Part shown: positions 45,238 through 54,579 of the stretch, one piece after another
How positions within the stretch are numbered: position 1 is the first letter of the stretch
How the letters are laid out: every line of letters begins with the position of its first letter
From: Aphrocallistes beatrix
Taxonomy: Eukaryota; Porifera; Hexactinellida; Sceptrulophora; Aphrocallistidae
Length of the DNA stretch: 64,000 bases
Assembly: GCA_963281255.1 (NCBI GenBank)
Contig: OY725498.1
Location: 4,650,001-4,714,000, forward strand
Direction: 5' to 3'
Notes under the pieces: generated by a model
What the model saw: the letters and a program-made list of their open reading frames with translations, nothing else
Databases searched by the model: none
What the model was told of the DNA's origin: nothing
Made by a program: the position numbers and the translations under genes

Positions 45238-46170
45238 ATGGTAGAAGACCGTAGCTGGGCTCATTCTCTCGATTCCTGGATCGAGCAGCTGAACAACTGT
45301 CAATACCTGGAGGAGAGTAACGTCAAGACGCTGTGTGAGAAAGCTAAAGAGATTCTATCGAAAGAATCCACAGTCCAGGAAGTGAAATGTCCAGTCACAG
45401 TGTGTGGAGACGTACACGGCCAGTTCTACGATCTGATGGAGCTGTTCCGTATCGGAGGAAACAGTCCGAACACGAACTACCTGTTCATGGGGGACTATGT
45501 AGACCGTGGGTATTATTCGGTGGAGACTGTGAGCCTGTTGGTCTCCCTGAAGACCCGGTACCCCAACCGTGTCACCATCCTCCGAGGTAACCACGAGTCT
45601 CGTCAGATAACCCAGGTTTACGGGTTCTATGATGAGTGCCTGCGGAAGTACGGGAACCCCAATGTTTGGAAATATTTCACTGACCTATTTGACTATCTCC
45701 CACTCACTGCACTGGTTGAGGGACAGATATTCTGTCTCCATGGAGGGTTGTCCCCTTCAATCGACACATTGGACCATATCCGTAGCTTAGATCGGTTGCA
45801 AGAGGTACCGCATGAGGGTCCCATGTGTGATCTCCTGTGGAGTGACCCAGACGATCGATGCGGTTGGGGGATATCTCCCAGGGGTGCAGGGTACACCTTT
45901 GGACAGGACATCTCTGAAAACTTCAACCACAACAACGGTCTCATGCTGATATCACGCGCGCACCAGCTCGTGATGGAGGGGTACAACTGGTGCCATGAGA
46001 AGCACGTAGTGACCATATTCAGTGCTCCCAACTACTGCTACAGATGTGGGAACCAGGCAGCACTCATGGAACTGGACGACGTACTCAAGTACACATTCTT
46101 ACAGTTCGATCCTGCACCTAGAAGGGGAGAGCCACTCGTCACTCGTCGCATCCCAGACTATTTCCTGTGA
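45238..46170 (+). CDS. PPP2CA: PP2A catalytic subunit, tandem copy 3 (most canonical)
   Basis: 310 residues, intronless. Of the three copies this one keeps the most residues of the usual animal enzyme: [54 protein letters not shown] and [16 protein letters not shown]. It differs in NHNNGLML where the others have NHANGLML. All catalytic ligands are present. It keeps the CRE-like promoter block, so it is the likeliest ancestral or housekeeping copy. The next gene, YIF1, starts 290 nt downstream. Confidence 0.95.
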   Translation: MVEDRSWAHSLDSWIEQLNNCQYLEESNVKTLCEKAKEILSKESTVQEVKCPVTVCGDVHGQFYDLMELFRIGGNSPNTNYLFMGDYVDRGYYSVETVSLLVSLKTRYPNRVTILRGNHESRQITQVYGFYDECLRKYGNPNVWKYFTDLFDYLPLTALVEGQIFCLHGGLSPSIDTLDHIRSLDRLQEVPHEGPMCDLLWSDPDDRCGWGISPRGAGYTFGQDISENFNHNNGLMLISRAHQLVMEGYNWCHEKHVVTIFSAPNYCYRCGNQAALMELDDVLKYTFLQFDPAPRRGEPLVTRRIPDYFL

Positions 46171-46460
46171 TGCCATCGCATTCTCACACCTCTATCTGTA
46201 CTCTTGTGTATGTGTATTTATATATTATCTCAGTTAGGTGTCAAGCTAGGGTGTTGCGGTCAGTGCATGCTATATTACTCCATAGTACTACTCCCTCTGA
46301 CTGATACTTACTCTCTTACAGTGTGAATGAAATGTTAGGTCTTGTAGTGCATTTTACGCTGTGTTTATTTTAATTAATAGCATACATACTCACATACAAT
46401 CAGTCCTGCTTCCTTTATTTTGAAAACAATAATTATCCGTGTTTCTCTACTCTAGCTGCC

Positions 46461-47531
46461 ATGGCTTATACTAGTTTCAGTTATAACCAACAATCCCAAC
46501 AGCCTTACAACTCACAGCCCCCAATCCCAGTTCCCGTGTACAGCCCAACCCCAGGTTTCGACCCCAATTCCAATCCTGCATACTCGGATCCGGCGCATTA
46601 TTATATTCCTCAACCTCAGCCCCAAACTACACAGCAGTTTGCACCGCAGTATCCGGAGCAGCAGCCACCGTTCCAACCCTATCCAACTCAACAGCCTGGA
46701 TTTCCAAACACACAGAGTTATGAGTTTGACTATCAGCCCGTTGCCCCGGCACAAACCTACCCGCAGTCACAGACCTCTGACATGTTCATCGGACAAATGA
46801 CCTCCAACCTCACCTCAGGTGGTACCTTGGCTGCCACTGCTCTCCAGTTCGCGCCCTCGTTGGCTGCGACCGCTAGCAAGGAATTCATTGACCAAAATCT
46901 TGGCACGTTTCAACAGAGCAAGAGTGTGTACAAGAGCTACTGGGATGTGGACACGAGTTATGTGCTGAGAAAACTGTTCTACCTTCTGTTCCCTATAAAC
47001 TCGAGCAGCATGCAATCCAGTGGGTTCTCTTCCTTCCCGACACAAGGAGACACTTCCCGCTCCCTCAACAGCCCAGACCTCTACATCCCGTCCATGTCCC
47101 TCGTGACGTACATCCTCATGGTCGGGTACGTACTCGGGACGCAGGGCAGGTTTGCACCTGACCTGTTAGGAATCACGGCTAGCTCCGCTTTGGTCTGGCT
47201 TGCAATAGAGCTGTGCTGCTGCCTGCTAGCAACCTACTTGATCGGAATGTACTCCGCAGGACTCTGGCATAAACTCTCCGTGCTGAGTGGGTACAAGTTC
47301 TTCTACATGGTGTGTTGCATCGGAGTGTTCGTTGTATTTGGTTCATACGGGTACTACATTAGCTTCCTAGCGACTTCGCTCTCGAGCGTTATATTCTCGG
47401 TACAGAATCTCAGGGCTATTATGAGGGACCAGACTTCAAGTAACGGCTGGTACCTTATGCTGGCAATCTCCATTCTACAGCCCCCCATGGTGTACTGGCT
47501 CACCTGGCATCTTGTGCACTACACTCAATGA
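46461..47531 (+). CDS. YIF1A: YIF1, Yip1-interacting factor (ER-Golgi membrane protein)
   Basis: An intronless ORF of 356 residues with ATG in a strong context (GCCATGG). YIF1 with YIPF proteins works in ER-to-Golgi vesicle traffic. Residues 1-110 are rich in Pro, Gln and Tyr and probably disordered. The conserved part begins at about 140 with SKEFIDQNLGTF and YWDVDTSYVLRKLFYLLFP. Then LNSPDLYIPSMSLVTYILM precedes about five membrane segments, including SALVWLAIELCCCLLATYL and a last one with PPMVYWLTWHLV. DLYIPSM and YWLT.HLV are family signatures. YIF1A and YIF1B cannot be separated here. Confidence 0.93.
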   Translation: MAYTSFSYNQQSQQPYNSQPPIPVPVYSPTPGFDPNSNPAYSDPAHYYIPQPQPQTTQQFAPQYPEQQPPFQPYPTQQPGFPNTQSYEFDYQPVAPAQTYPQSQTSDMFIGQMTSNLTSGGTLAATALQFAPSLAATASKEFIDQNLGTFQQSKSVYKSYWDVDTSYVLRKLFYLLFPINSSSMQSSGFSSFPTQGDTSRSLNSPDLYIPSMSLVTYILMVGYVLGTQGRFAPDLLGITASSALVWLAIELCCCLLATYLIGMYSAGLWHKLSVLSGYKFFYMVCCIGVFVVFGSYGYYISFLATSLSSVIFSVQNLRAIMRDQTSSNGWYLMLAISILQPPMVYWLTWHLVHYTQ

Positions 47532-47685
47532 GAATTAGTCAGGTCTTTTAATTAACCTTATTTGTATGAGAATTCATTAGGTGTGGCAATTATTCTTTTA
47601 GATATACTCTTGATAAAAATATTAGTTGACTAATCTCATTGCTGTATTGGATGTCATAAAACATTGATATTTATTCGTATCGTTG

Positions 47686-48762
47686 ATGGGAGTTAGGAGT
47701 TCTATGAGCAGCTATCGGTTGAAGAGGAGGTTCTGTTACGGTGTATTCATATTGTGTACCTTGTCTTCGTGCTTCCTCATCTCTTATGCCTTTTGGCAAC
47801 AGTCAATGAACTCTTGGAAATCAAAGTATATCGAATTGGAAGAAAATTTCACAGAGCAAATGCTAGTACAAATTTTGGAAAATCTATCTGATGACCAACA
47901 CATGCACAGTGGGAAGAGAAGAGAGCTGATAGAGAGTATTACGCAGTGGCAAGTGGAACAGGACAGATTGCGGCCTGTTATTTTCGTTGGAGGGGTACCG
48001 AGGAGTGGAACTACCCTGATGCGAGTTCTTCTCGATGCACACCCGAATATCTCGTGTGGCCAAGAAACCAGAATAATCCCTCGCATTCTGAAAATGTACT
48101 CGAACTGGGGAAAGACTGACAAAGAGGCCGAGAGACTGAATGAAGCGTCACTAACGAAGGATTCGCTGAATAGAGTGATGAGTGCGATGCTCATGCAGAT
48201 ATTCCGCGAACAGATAGAAACAGTGTCTGAATTCTTCTGTAACAAGGATCCATTCAACCTCGCCCACATCCACGATCTAGATAACATCTTCCCGAACTCC
48301 AAATTCGTGCTAATGATCCGCGATGGCAGAGCTGTGACACACTCGATTGTAGACAGAGGTGTGACGATTTCCGGTCTGGATATCGAAAGTTATGAGAAGG
48401 TTCTACAATTCTGGAATTCTGCTTGTGAAGGGATGTTGAAGGAATGTACTCAGATTAATCGCAAACACCAAGATAATCGCTGTATAAAAGTGTTTTATGA
48501 AAACTTAATTCTCAACACAGAAACAGAGCTCAAACGTGTGTTTGAATTCCTGGCGATACCCTGGGACAGTAGGATCCTTCACCATGAACAGATGGTGGGG
48601 AACGGAGACATAAAACTATCGAGGTTAGAACCTTCTACCAAACAGGTCTCTCAAGCCATCTACAACGAATCTCTCTCAAAATGGAAGTCCCAAATACCTT
48701 CAAATGTCCTCACACAAGCACGCCAACTGGCTCCTCTCTTGGCCAAACTTGGCTATGCCTAG
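47686..48762 (+). CDS. TPST1: Tyrosylprotein sulfotransferase
   Basis: An intronless ORF of 358 residues from ATG at 47686. This is a type II trans-Golgi enzyme that moves sulfate from PAPS to tyrosines of secreted and membrane proteins. A single signal-anchor lies at about residues 15-37 (FCYGVFILCTLSSCFLISYAF). The 5'-phosphosulfate loop is FVGGVPRSGTTLMRVLLDAH, followed by CGQETRIIPRIL with the catalytic Glu. The 3'-phosphate motif is FVLMIRDGRAVTHSI. Further matches are CNKDPFN and FLAIPWDSRILHHE. TPST1 and TPST2 split in vertebrates, so the symbol is a family label. It ends 145 nt before UBXN6. Confidence 0.95.
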   Translation: MGVRSSMSSYRLKRRFCYGVFILCTLSSCFLISYAFWQQSMNSWKSKYIELEENFTEQMLVQILENLSDDQHMHSGKRRELIESITQWQVEQDRLRPVIFVGGVPRSGTTLMRVLLDAHPNISCGQETRIIPRILKMYSNWGKTDKEAERLNEASLTKDSLNRVMSAMLMQIFREQIETVSEFFCNKDPFNLAHIHDLDNIFPNSKFVLMIRDGRAVTHSIVDRGVTISGLDIESYEKVLQFWNSACEGMLKECTQINRKHQDNRCIKVFYENLILNTETELKRVFEFLAIPWDSRILHHEQMVGNGDIKLSRLEPSTKQVSQAIYNESLSKWKSQIPSNVLTQARQLAPLLAKLGYA

Positions 48763-48907
48763 CTATCCCATCTGACACTTGTTTATATGAATATTATTGT
48801 ATAACAGTTGTATATTACATATCCGTATTTGTAACTGGTTCCTGATAATTCGGTTTAATACGCGCTGCTTCATAATAACCAATCTATGAGTATATCATAG
48901 CGATAAG

Positions 48908-51900
48908 ATGAATTTATTTAAAAAGACGAAAACAAAAATCCACTTCGCTACGCAGGGCGGGTCTGGCACGGTGCTAGGCACCTCCAACGAATCTGACAAG
49001 GGAACAGCTTCCCCTCCTCCCATCACGTCTCAACCCACACACAAGACGTACGTTATGGAGAACCCATTCATTCAGGTTCTAATAATGCTGTAATGATGAA
49101 TGATTTTATTCCATTCTAGACAAAGCAGCTCTTCGCGGACGTCAGGAGTAGCTGCTATCTCTCGTTTCGATTCCAAATCTTCCCAACAGCCCCGGCCTGC
49201 CTCCTCCAGCGGTCGAGGGGGAGGGATGCTGAGTGAGGCTCGGCGAGAGGCAGACAGAGATAAGACTGGATCGACTCGAGCGAGCTCCATCGACTCGACT
49301 GCTGTGAAAGTTGCTCAGAAACTGACTGAGGATGAGATCATAAAAGCTCTCTCTTCTCCGGACTCCGCTAGAGTCATAGTAGACTGTCCTGTTACAGGTA
49401 TAGCCTAACATCTTATGTTACAGTACCATAGCTTCCAGCTATGCTCTACCATAGAACTGAATTTGTAGTTGTTGTTGGTTTATATTATTGAAGTTGGATG
49501 TCTGAGGATTCGGAATTGACTCATCGTGTTAAGCACACTCGGAAATTTGAACTGGAGAAACCGATTCCAGATGTCACCCCGCCCAAACCAACAGTTTCCT
49601 GTTGCTCTGTGTTTCTAATAATTTTGATGTCTTTATTTGTTACGATGGTTGCAATTGTCCTCGTATTACCTTCCCACATCTCGCCTACCCCCTATGTCAT
49701 CTCGGACAATCCTCCTGAATTCGACCCTAACCTCACGAAGATAGTGAAGACATCTGAGAAACTGAAGGTCCCTGGGTGTGAATGCTTTGCTGTGGACTCA
49801 AAGGGTTTCATCTACAGCGGGACACTGAATGGCCTCGTTGTCAAAATAAGCCCTGACTTCTCTACCGTCACTCCGATAGTGAGAACTGGGCCTGCTCCAG
49901 TGGATAGTGTGGAATGTAACACCTTGGATGAGGGATACCTAGAGGAGTGCGGTATCGTGCTTGGGGTAAGCGTTTTGAATGACGATACACTCCTCGTAGT
50001 TGACGTGTTGCACGGGATATTTTCAGTCTCTATTAACCGGAAGTCTAAAACGCAACTGCTAGATCTGAAACACCAACCAGACTACTTGAAGAAGACGATC
50101 GGTCTCCCTAACAATATCGTAGTACTACAAGACGACGGGGCATTCCTTTTCTCTGATTCCACTTCGAAATTCTCTTTTAAAAATGTAGCCTTAGCCGTTT
50201 TCGAGCATGGGAATGACGGCATAATCTACCATTATGACTTATCCACGCAGAAAATAACAGCTTTAGTTTCGGGTCTCCACTTTCCTAACGGGGTAGAACT
50301 TCACAGAGATGGAGAGTCCGTTTTGATATGCGAGTTCAACATAGCGCGTATCACTCGGTTCTACTTCAAAGGCGAAAAGAAAGGAAAGAGAGAAGTGTTC
50401 GTTGATAATTTGATAGGAACTCCCGATAACATACAGCGATCTCGACAGGGCGGATATTGGGTGGCGGTACCCATGATCAGAGAGTGGCCATACATATCCG
50501 ATATTGTGCTAAAGTACCCTTTCATTTCTAAGTTATTCGCTAAATTGATTTCTTCTGACTTTTTGCGGAGCACTACCAAGGCACAAGCTGGTCATTTTGG
50601 CCTGGCAGTGAGACTGGGGGAGAATGGAGAAGTTTTGGAATATGTATTTGATCCAAAAGGAGAGCATGTTTCTGTTGTGACGCATGCCCTGGACCTCTCT
50701 GATGGTTATCTTTATTTCGGTACCTCAGCAGAAGAACATCTAGTCAGGACCAAGTACCCCATTTTGTAAATACTAGGATATTTGCATGAAAATACGACTC
50801 TTGTTATAGTTTGATTATTATATTTGTACTGGGATTATATGACACTGTGTATTATGATGTTTCTACGTTACGAATACGCGTGTAGGGAAGACGGTTAATT
50901 ATGAACAGAGGCTGACACACCTCCAGAACACCCTCCAAGATATGTACCTGCAAGAGCCTCTCTACGCGTCCTGTCTCATGGTGCACACGCTAGGAAGCAA
51001 CTGTCCTACGACCACACACCTCGTGGGGACAAGCAGTGGCCTTAGCGAGACAGACAAGATTTCAGCTTGTGTAGAGACACTCAGCAAGTGCCTGCGGAAA
51101 ATCATAGAGCAGCCTGATGAGGAGAAGTATAGGAGCATCCGCTGTGAGAGTAAAGCTCTTAAAGAGAAGGTGTTAGAAATCGCAGGGGCTGAGCTGTTCT
51201 TACAAGCAGTAGGGTTTGTGCAGGAGCACAGAGATTTTCAGGTAAGACTTGTAATGTGTTAGAAATCAGATGTCTAACCTCGATTCTTTGTAAAGGGAAA
51301 ATCAGAACTGTTCTATGTGCTTCCCAAACCTGAACAGAAAAAGGAAACTTTACCACCGGAAGCGAGCGGTGATGCAGAACAGCTGATCGCAACGGACGGT
51401 ATAGCACCTGCACCGAGTGAATTGGGTGCTTGTAAAGTAGAAAGTCCTCTGATCGATGTCAGTGAAGAGAATGTAGTGAATGAGGCGGAAACTCTCACCA
51501 CAGCTCTCGATCTGTTAACAAAGGTCACACCCATTCAGCTTGCACTGAATAGAGACGTGCAAGTGTACCGCGCTAGCAGCTCTGTGCAGAGATTCCCAGA
51601 CCTCCCACCTTCATTCTACATCTTGAAGTCGGAAGAAGTTAAGAAGGAGTACTTGCAGAAGAAGGAGCAGGTGGAGATCAACGAGATGTTGTTAACACGT
51701 GCTCAGCGCGAACGATTGGACCGTCAAGCCAGTAGGCAGTATCAGTTCTGCGTGATTAGGGTTAAACTGCCTGAGGGTATGGTCGTTCAGGCAACTTTCA
51801 GAGCGAGAGAGAAACTGACGCACCTCCACACTTTCATCAGCAACTCTCTCAGAAATGAAGCCACCATATTCTCACTGTTCCATCAAGGAGGAAAGAAGCT

Positions 51901-52036
51901 AGATACGATGGCATTGTCTCTGCAAGAAGCGGAGTTAGTACCGGCTGCCCTTGTTAATATGAGAATCGAAGGGGAAGTTGGGAGAGATTCAATTCTCAAA
52001 CCTTCTCTGCTGAAAAACATAAAAAGATTGTCATAG
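48908..52036 (+). CDS. UBXN6: UBXN6 (UBXD1), p97/VCP adaptor, with a gene-bearing intron
   Basis: Four exons are inferred: 48908-49047, 49120-49397, 50886-51241, 51296-52036; introns of 72, 1488 and 54 nt, all GT/AG and in matching phase (2, 1, 0). 504 residues (human 441). UBXN6 binds the p97 ATPase and helps in ER-associated degradation, lysosome damage clearance and caveolin sorting. The N-terminus MNLFKKTKTKIHF matches the p97-binding start of the family. Exons 2 and 3 join at DCPVTG-KTVNYEQR, inside the region before the PUB domain. The PUB domain includes KVLEIAGAELFLQAVGF. The UBX domain is at the C-terminus (FCVIRVKLPEGMVVQATFRARE) and the tail SILKPSLLKNIKRL is characteristic. Intron 2 contains a whole APMAP-like gene on the same strand. 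Confidence 0.9.
49498..50769 (+). CDS. APMAP: APMAP-like (strictosidine-synthase-like) membrane protein, nested in a UBXN6 intron
   Basis: An intronless ORF of 423 residues (human APMAP has 416), lying completely inside UBXN6 intron 2, same strand, beginning 100 nt after the donor and ending 116 nt before the acceptor. It has a cytosolic N-terminus (KPIPDVTPPKPTVS) and a signal-anchor helix (residues about 38-60), then a six-bladed propeller of the strictosidine-synthase/arylesterase type: GLPNNIVVLQDDGAFLFSDS, GLHFPNGVELHRDGESVLICE, ARITRFYFKG and PDNIQRSRQGGYWVA. Animal APMAP is an ER/plasma-membrane protein with arylesterase activity. The lack of introns and insertion in an intron are compatible with retroposition, but most neighbours are also intronless. 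Confidence 0.92.
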   Translation: MSEDSELTHRVKHTRKFELEKPIPDVTPPKPTVSCCSVFLIILMSLFVTMVAIVLVLPSHISPTPYVISDNPPEFDPNLTKIVKTSEKLKVPGCECFAVDSKGFIYSGTLNGLVVKISPDFSTVTPIVRTGPAPVDSVECNTLDEGYLEECGIVLGVSVLNDDTLLVVDVLHGIFSVSINRKSKTQLLDLKHQPDYLKKTIGLPNNIVVLQDDGAFLFSDSTSKFSFKNVALAVFEHGNDGIIYHYDLSTQKITALVSGLHFPNGVELHRDGESVLICEFNIARITRFYFKGEKKGKREVFVDNLIGTPDNIQRSRQGGYWVAVPMIREWPYISDIVLKYPFISKLFAKLISSDFLRSTTKAQAGHFGLAVRLGENGEVLEYVFDPKGEHVSVVTHALDLSDGYLYFGTSAEEHLVRTKYPIL

Positions 52037-52257
52037 ATCTATCCTGAATTGATTGCTACAGTTGAATTTATTCTTGTCATTTGAGTCCTATTAATTACCC
52101 CACTTCCCATTGCTGTATTTATCATATTTAATATCATTCATCAACTAATTGCCTCGAACGCGATGTTCTTCGCTTAACCATAAAGATTTCGCGATTTAAG
52201 GACTACCCTGGGACTGCCACTAGTATTTTTTTGCTGTCTCAATGTTTAGGTGTTGAT

Positions 52258-53766
52258 ATGTTTTCTGATGCGGATTTTGAAACAGTTAACATTCCTTCAA
52301 GTTGGAAACAAGAAAAATCAAAAGAGGATCGTTCCTCCCAGACTCCTGCCACCCTCACAGTGTCCAGGGAGTGCAGTCCCACCCACAAGTCCGATGTCAC
52401 CTGTCAGACCGATCAACCAGAACCGCCCCCAGGAATGGCAGAGGATACCAACCCTGAAGCTACATTGGCCTTCTTAAAACGAGTAGAACCGGAAGTGACA
52501 AAAATACTGAAACAGAATCAGCTGAGTCATGCTTTCGACGATTACAACGTGACATGGAGGAGCACTGAGAAGAAGACTGAGCCTCTCTTCACACTGGAGC
52601 AGAGCCCACCTCCTGATTCAGAGCCTGACATGCCAGTGACGTCATTGGCATGGAGCGCTAAAGGCAATGTGATCGCAGTCGGTTATGGGCGATTAGATCA
52701 TCAAGATCTCTGCTGGCACAAGTCCTTCATTTCAACTTGGAACCTAGACAGACATTCAGCCGGAGAAGTCAAGCCTGACGAGTCTGTAGTGGTGGAAAAT
52801 TGTGTGATCTCACTAGCATTCCATCCCGAGAGGGCTACGTTGCTAGCTGGCGGTCTGTTCAATGGGAACATCTACGTGTGGGATCTGAGCGCGAGCGATG
52901 AGCAGAGAATCGCCAGCACAATGTTGGTCTACACTGGCCACACTGACCCTGTCAACCAGATTGAGTGGGTGGAATCTGCAAATAAGTCTCGACTGAAGAA
53001 CTACAACCTCCTGAGTGTAGGGGGGGAGGGGCTGATGATTATTTGGGAGCTAGATACCGTGAAAGGCACGCTCGATCCGATATTCACATGCACACTGACT
53101 ACTTCCTGCATTCCTAAGAGCATTCGCGTTAGCAAGGGCAGACCGCAGGATGCTCTGGGCATCACCTGTGCTGCTCTATCCCGCGAGGACCCCAAGGTGT
53201 ACCTCGTGGGTACAGAGAGTGGAAACGTGTTCAAGTGTTCACTCCATGGTGTGCCTATGGGTAAGAATGAGAAAGTGGTGTCAGAAAACGTCGTCACAAT
53301 GGTATACACACCGCATGTCGGTCCTGTATACTCCGTCTGTAGCTCTCCCTTCCATAGGAACCTCTTCCTCACCTGTGGCATTGACGCTACTCTGTGCTTA
53401 TTTTCAATGTTAGACCGTAATCCAGTGTTGGTTATCGACGCCGAATCCCTACACTACATCCTGAGTGCGGAGTGGTCTTATGTTCGTCCTACAGTCTTCA
53501 TGTGTACAAACAGTATAGGAGAAATTCTAATATTCGATCTGTCTCATTCACGGCTTAAACCTGTTCAGAAACTGACCGCCAACTCGAAACAGAGTCCCGT
53601 GAATGTGGTGAGGTTCAATAAGTCGCGCAGACAGCTGATGGCGAGTGGGGACAGGGGCGGATCCGTGGTGGTGTGGGAGCTTAGCAGTGACTTGTGTAAC
53701 TTAAAACCGAACGAACAGAAAGTATTGGAGCGTATCGCAACAGAGACTCCAGATTTGGATTATTAA
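52258..53766 (+). CDS. DYNC2I2: DYNC2I2/WDR34, cytoplasmic dynein-2 intermediate chain
   Basis: ATG at 52258 opens a 502-residue ORF. The frame is open further upstream to about 52231, and a TTTAG acceptor-like site lies just before it, so a 5' exon is possible. The protein drives retrograde intraflagellar transport in cilia. The N-terminal region has SSWKQEKSKEDRSSQT and CQTDQPEPPPG, then LAFLKRVEPEVTKILKQN, which corresponds to the light-chain-binding region. WD40 repeats follow: VTSLAWSAKGNVIAVGYGR, VISLAFHPERATLLAGGLFN, YTGHTDPVNQIEW, VGPVYSVCSSPFHRNLFLTCG and VNVVRFNKSRRQLMASGD. WDR60 and dynein-1 intermediate chains are more distant alternatives. A cilia gene fits an animal with choanocytes or ciliated larvae. 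Confidence 0.9.
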   Translation: MFSDADFETVNIPSSWKQEKSKEDRSSQTPATLTVSRECSPTHKSDVTCQTDQPEPPPGMAEDTNPEATLAFLKRVEPEVTKILKQNQLSHAFDDYNVTWRSTEKKTEPLFTLEQSPPPDSEPDMPVTSLAWSAKGNVIAVGYGRLDHQDLCWHKSFISTWNLDRHSAGEVKPDESVVVENCVISLAFHPERATLLAGGLFNGNIYVWDLSASDEQRIASTMLVYTGHTDPVNQIEWVESANKSRLKNYNLLSVGGEGLMIIWELDTVKGTLDPIFTCTLTTSCIPKSIRVSKGRPQDALGITCAALSREDPKVYLVGTESGNVFKCSLHGVPMGKNEKVVSENVVTMVYTPHVGPVYSVCSSPFHRNLFLTCGIDATLCLFSMLDRNPVLVIDAESLHYILSAEWSYVRPTVFMCTNSIGEILIFDLSHSRLKPVQKLTANSKQSPVNVVRFNKSRRQLMASGDRGGSVVVWELSSDLCNLKPNEQKVLERIATETPDLDY

Positions 53767-53847
53767 GTCATTAGATTCCATAGAACATATCACTTATGTT
53801 ATCAGAAATTTATTTACAATTTGATTTTATATACTTTAGCTATTCTA

Positions 53848-54447
53848 ATGAACAAACTTCCGATTATGTTCCGCACCTGTATGCGCATCACTAACATCCT
53901 TACACCTAAATCCTCTTTCTCTGTTCGCACGAATTCTACTAATACCCCTACAGACACGCCTCCAGGAGTTTCCTTCCAAGATATCGCCACAGCTTTGGAT
54001 TTTCAAGGAGAAGAGAAGGGCAGCAGTCAGACGACCAACTCTCTCCCTCTCCCCACTTCTGTGCCCAACAGTTACATGAGAGTACTGAAGATACTCCAGA
54101 ACACGAACAAGCTGTATATCCAGGTCAGCAGACACAACGTGATAGCCACACTCACAACTCCTATCGGCAAGCCACTCACTTGGGCCTCGTGCGGGATGGT
54201 GGGATTCAAAAATGCTAGGAAAAGAACAGAATTTGCATCTACCACAGTTGGACGGTGCATTGGAGAGAAGACTTTAGCTTTAAAAATTGAAAACGTGCAT
54301 CTCAAGGTTAAGGGCCTATACCTCAAGAGAAGGATAGCAACTGTGAAAGGTATCATCGAATCGGGCGTGAACATCATAGCCATCACTGAAAACAACAGGC
54401 TACCCTTTGGAATGGGTCCCAAGCCACCCGCCAGGAGATCGCTATAG
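53848..54447 (+). CDS. MRPS11: Mitochondrial ribosomal protein uS11m
   Basis: ATG at 53848 gives 199 residues; a second ATG follows at 53863. The N-terminus (MNKLPIMFRTCMRITN) is basic and hydrophobic without acids, as in a mitochondrial presequence. The conserved uS11 fold starts near residue 95 with LYIQVSRHNVIATLTTPIG, then WASCGMVGFKNARKRTEFAS, VKGLYLKRRIATVKGIIESG and the tail ITENNRLPFGMGPKPPARR, which contacts 16S-like rRNA. It starts only 81 nt after the DYNC2I2 stop, the tightest spacing in the window. Confidence 0.93.
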   Translation: MNKLPIMFRTCMRITNILTPKSSFSVRTNSTNTPTDTPPGVSFQDIATALDFQGEEKGSSQTTNSLPLPTSVPNSYMRVLKILQNTNKLYIQVSRHNVIATLTTPIGKPLTWASCGMVGFKNARKRTEFASTTVGRCIGEKTLALKIENVHLKVKGLYLKRRIATVKGIIESGVNIIAITENNRLPFGMGPKPPARRSL

Positions 54448-54579
54448 GATATTATCGATTTATTAATTATTTACAATTCTTACGTTAACTGAATTAGAAT
54501 GGGAATTGGGTGTCGCGACATAACTTAGAACCAGAACCAGATGTATTAATTCTGCATTGTAAAGGGTTGTGTTGTTAGC

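Noticed and set aside
42588..45594. Antisense ORFs over the three PP2A genes
   Set aside because: They are reverse-frame shadows of conserved coding sequence, repeated because the genes are repeated.
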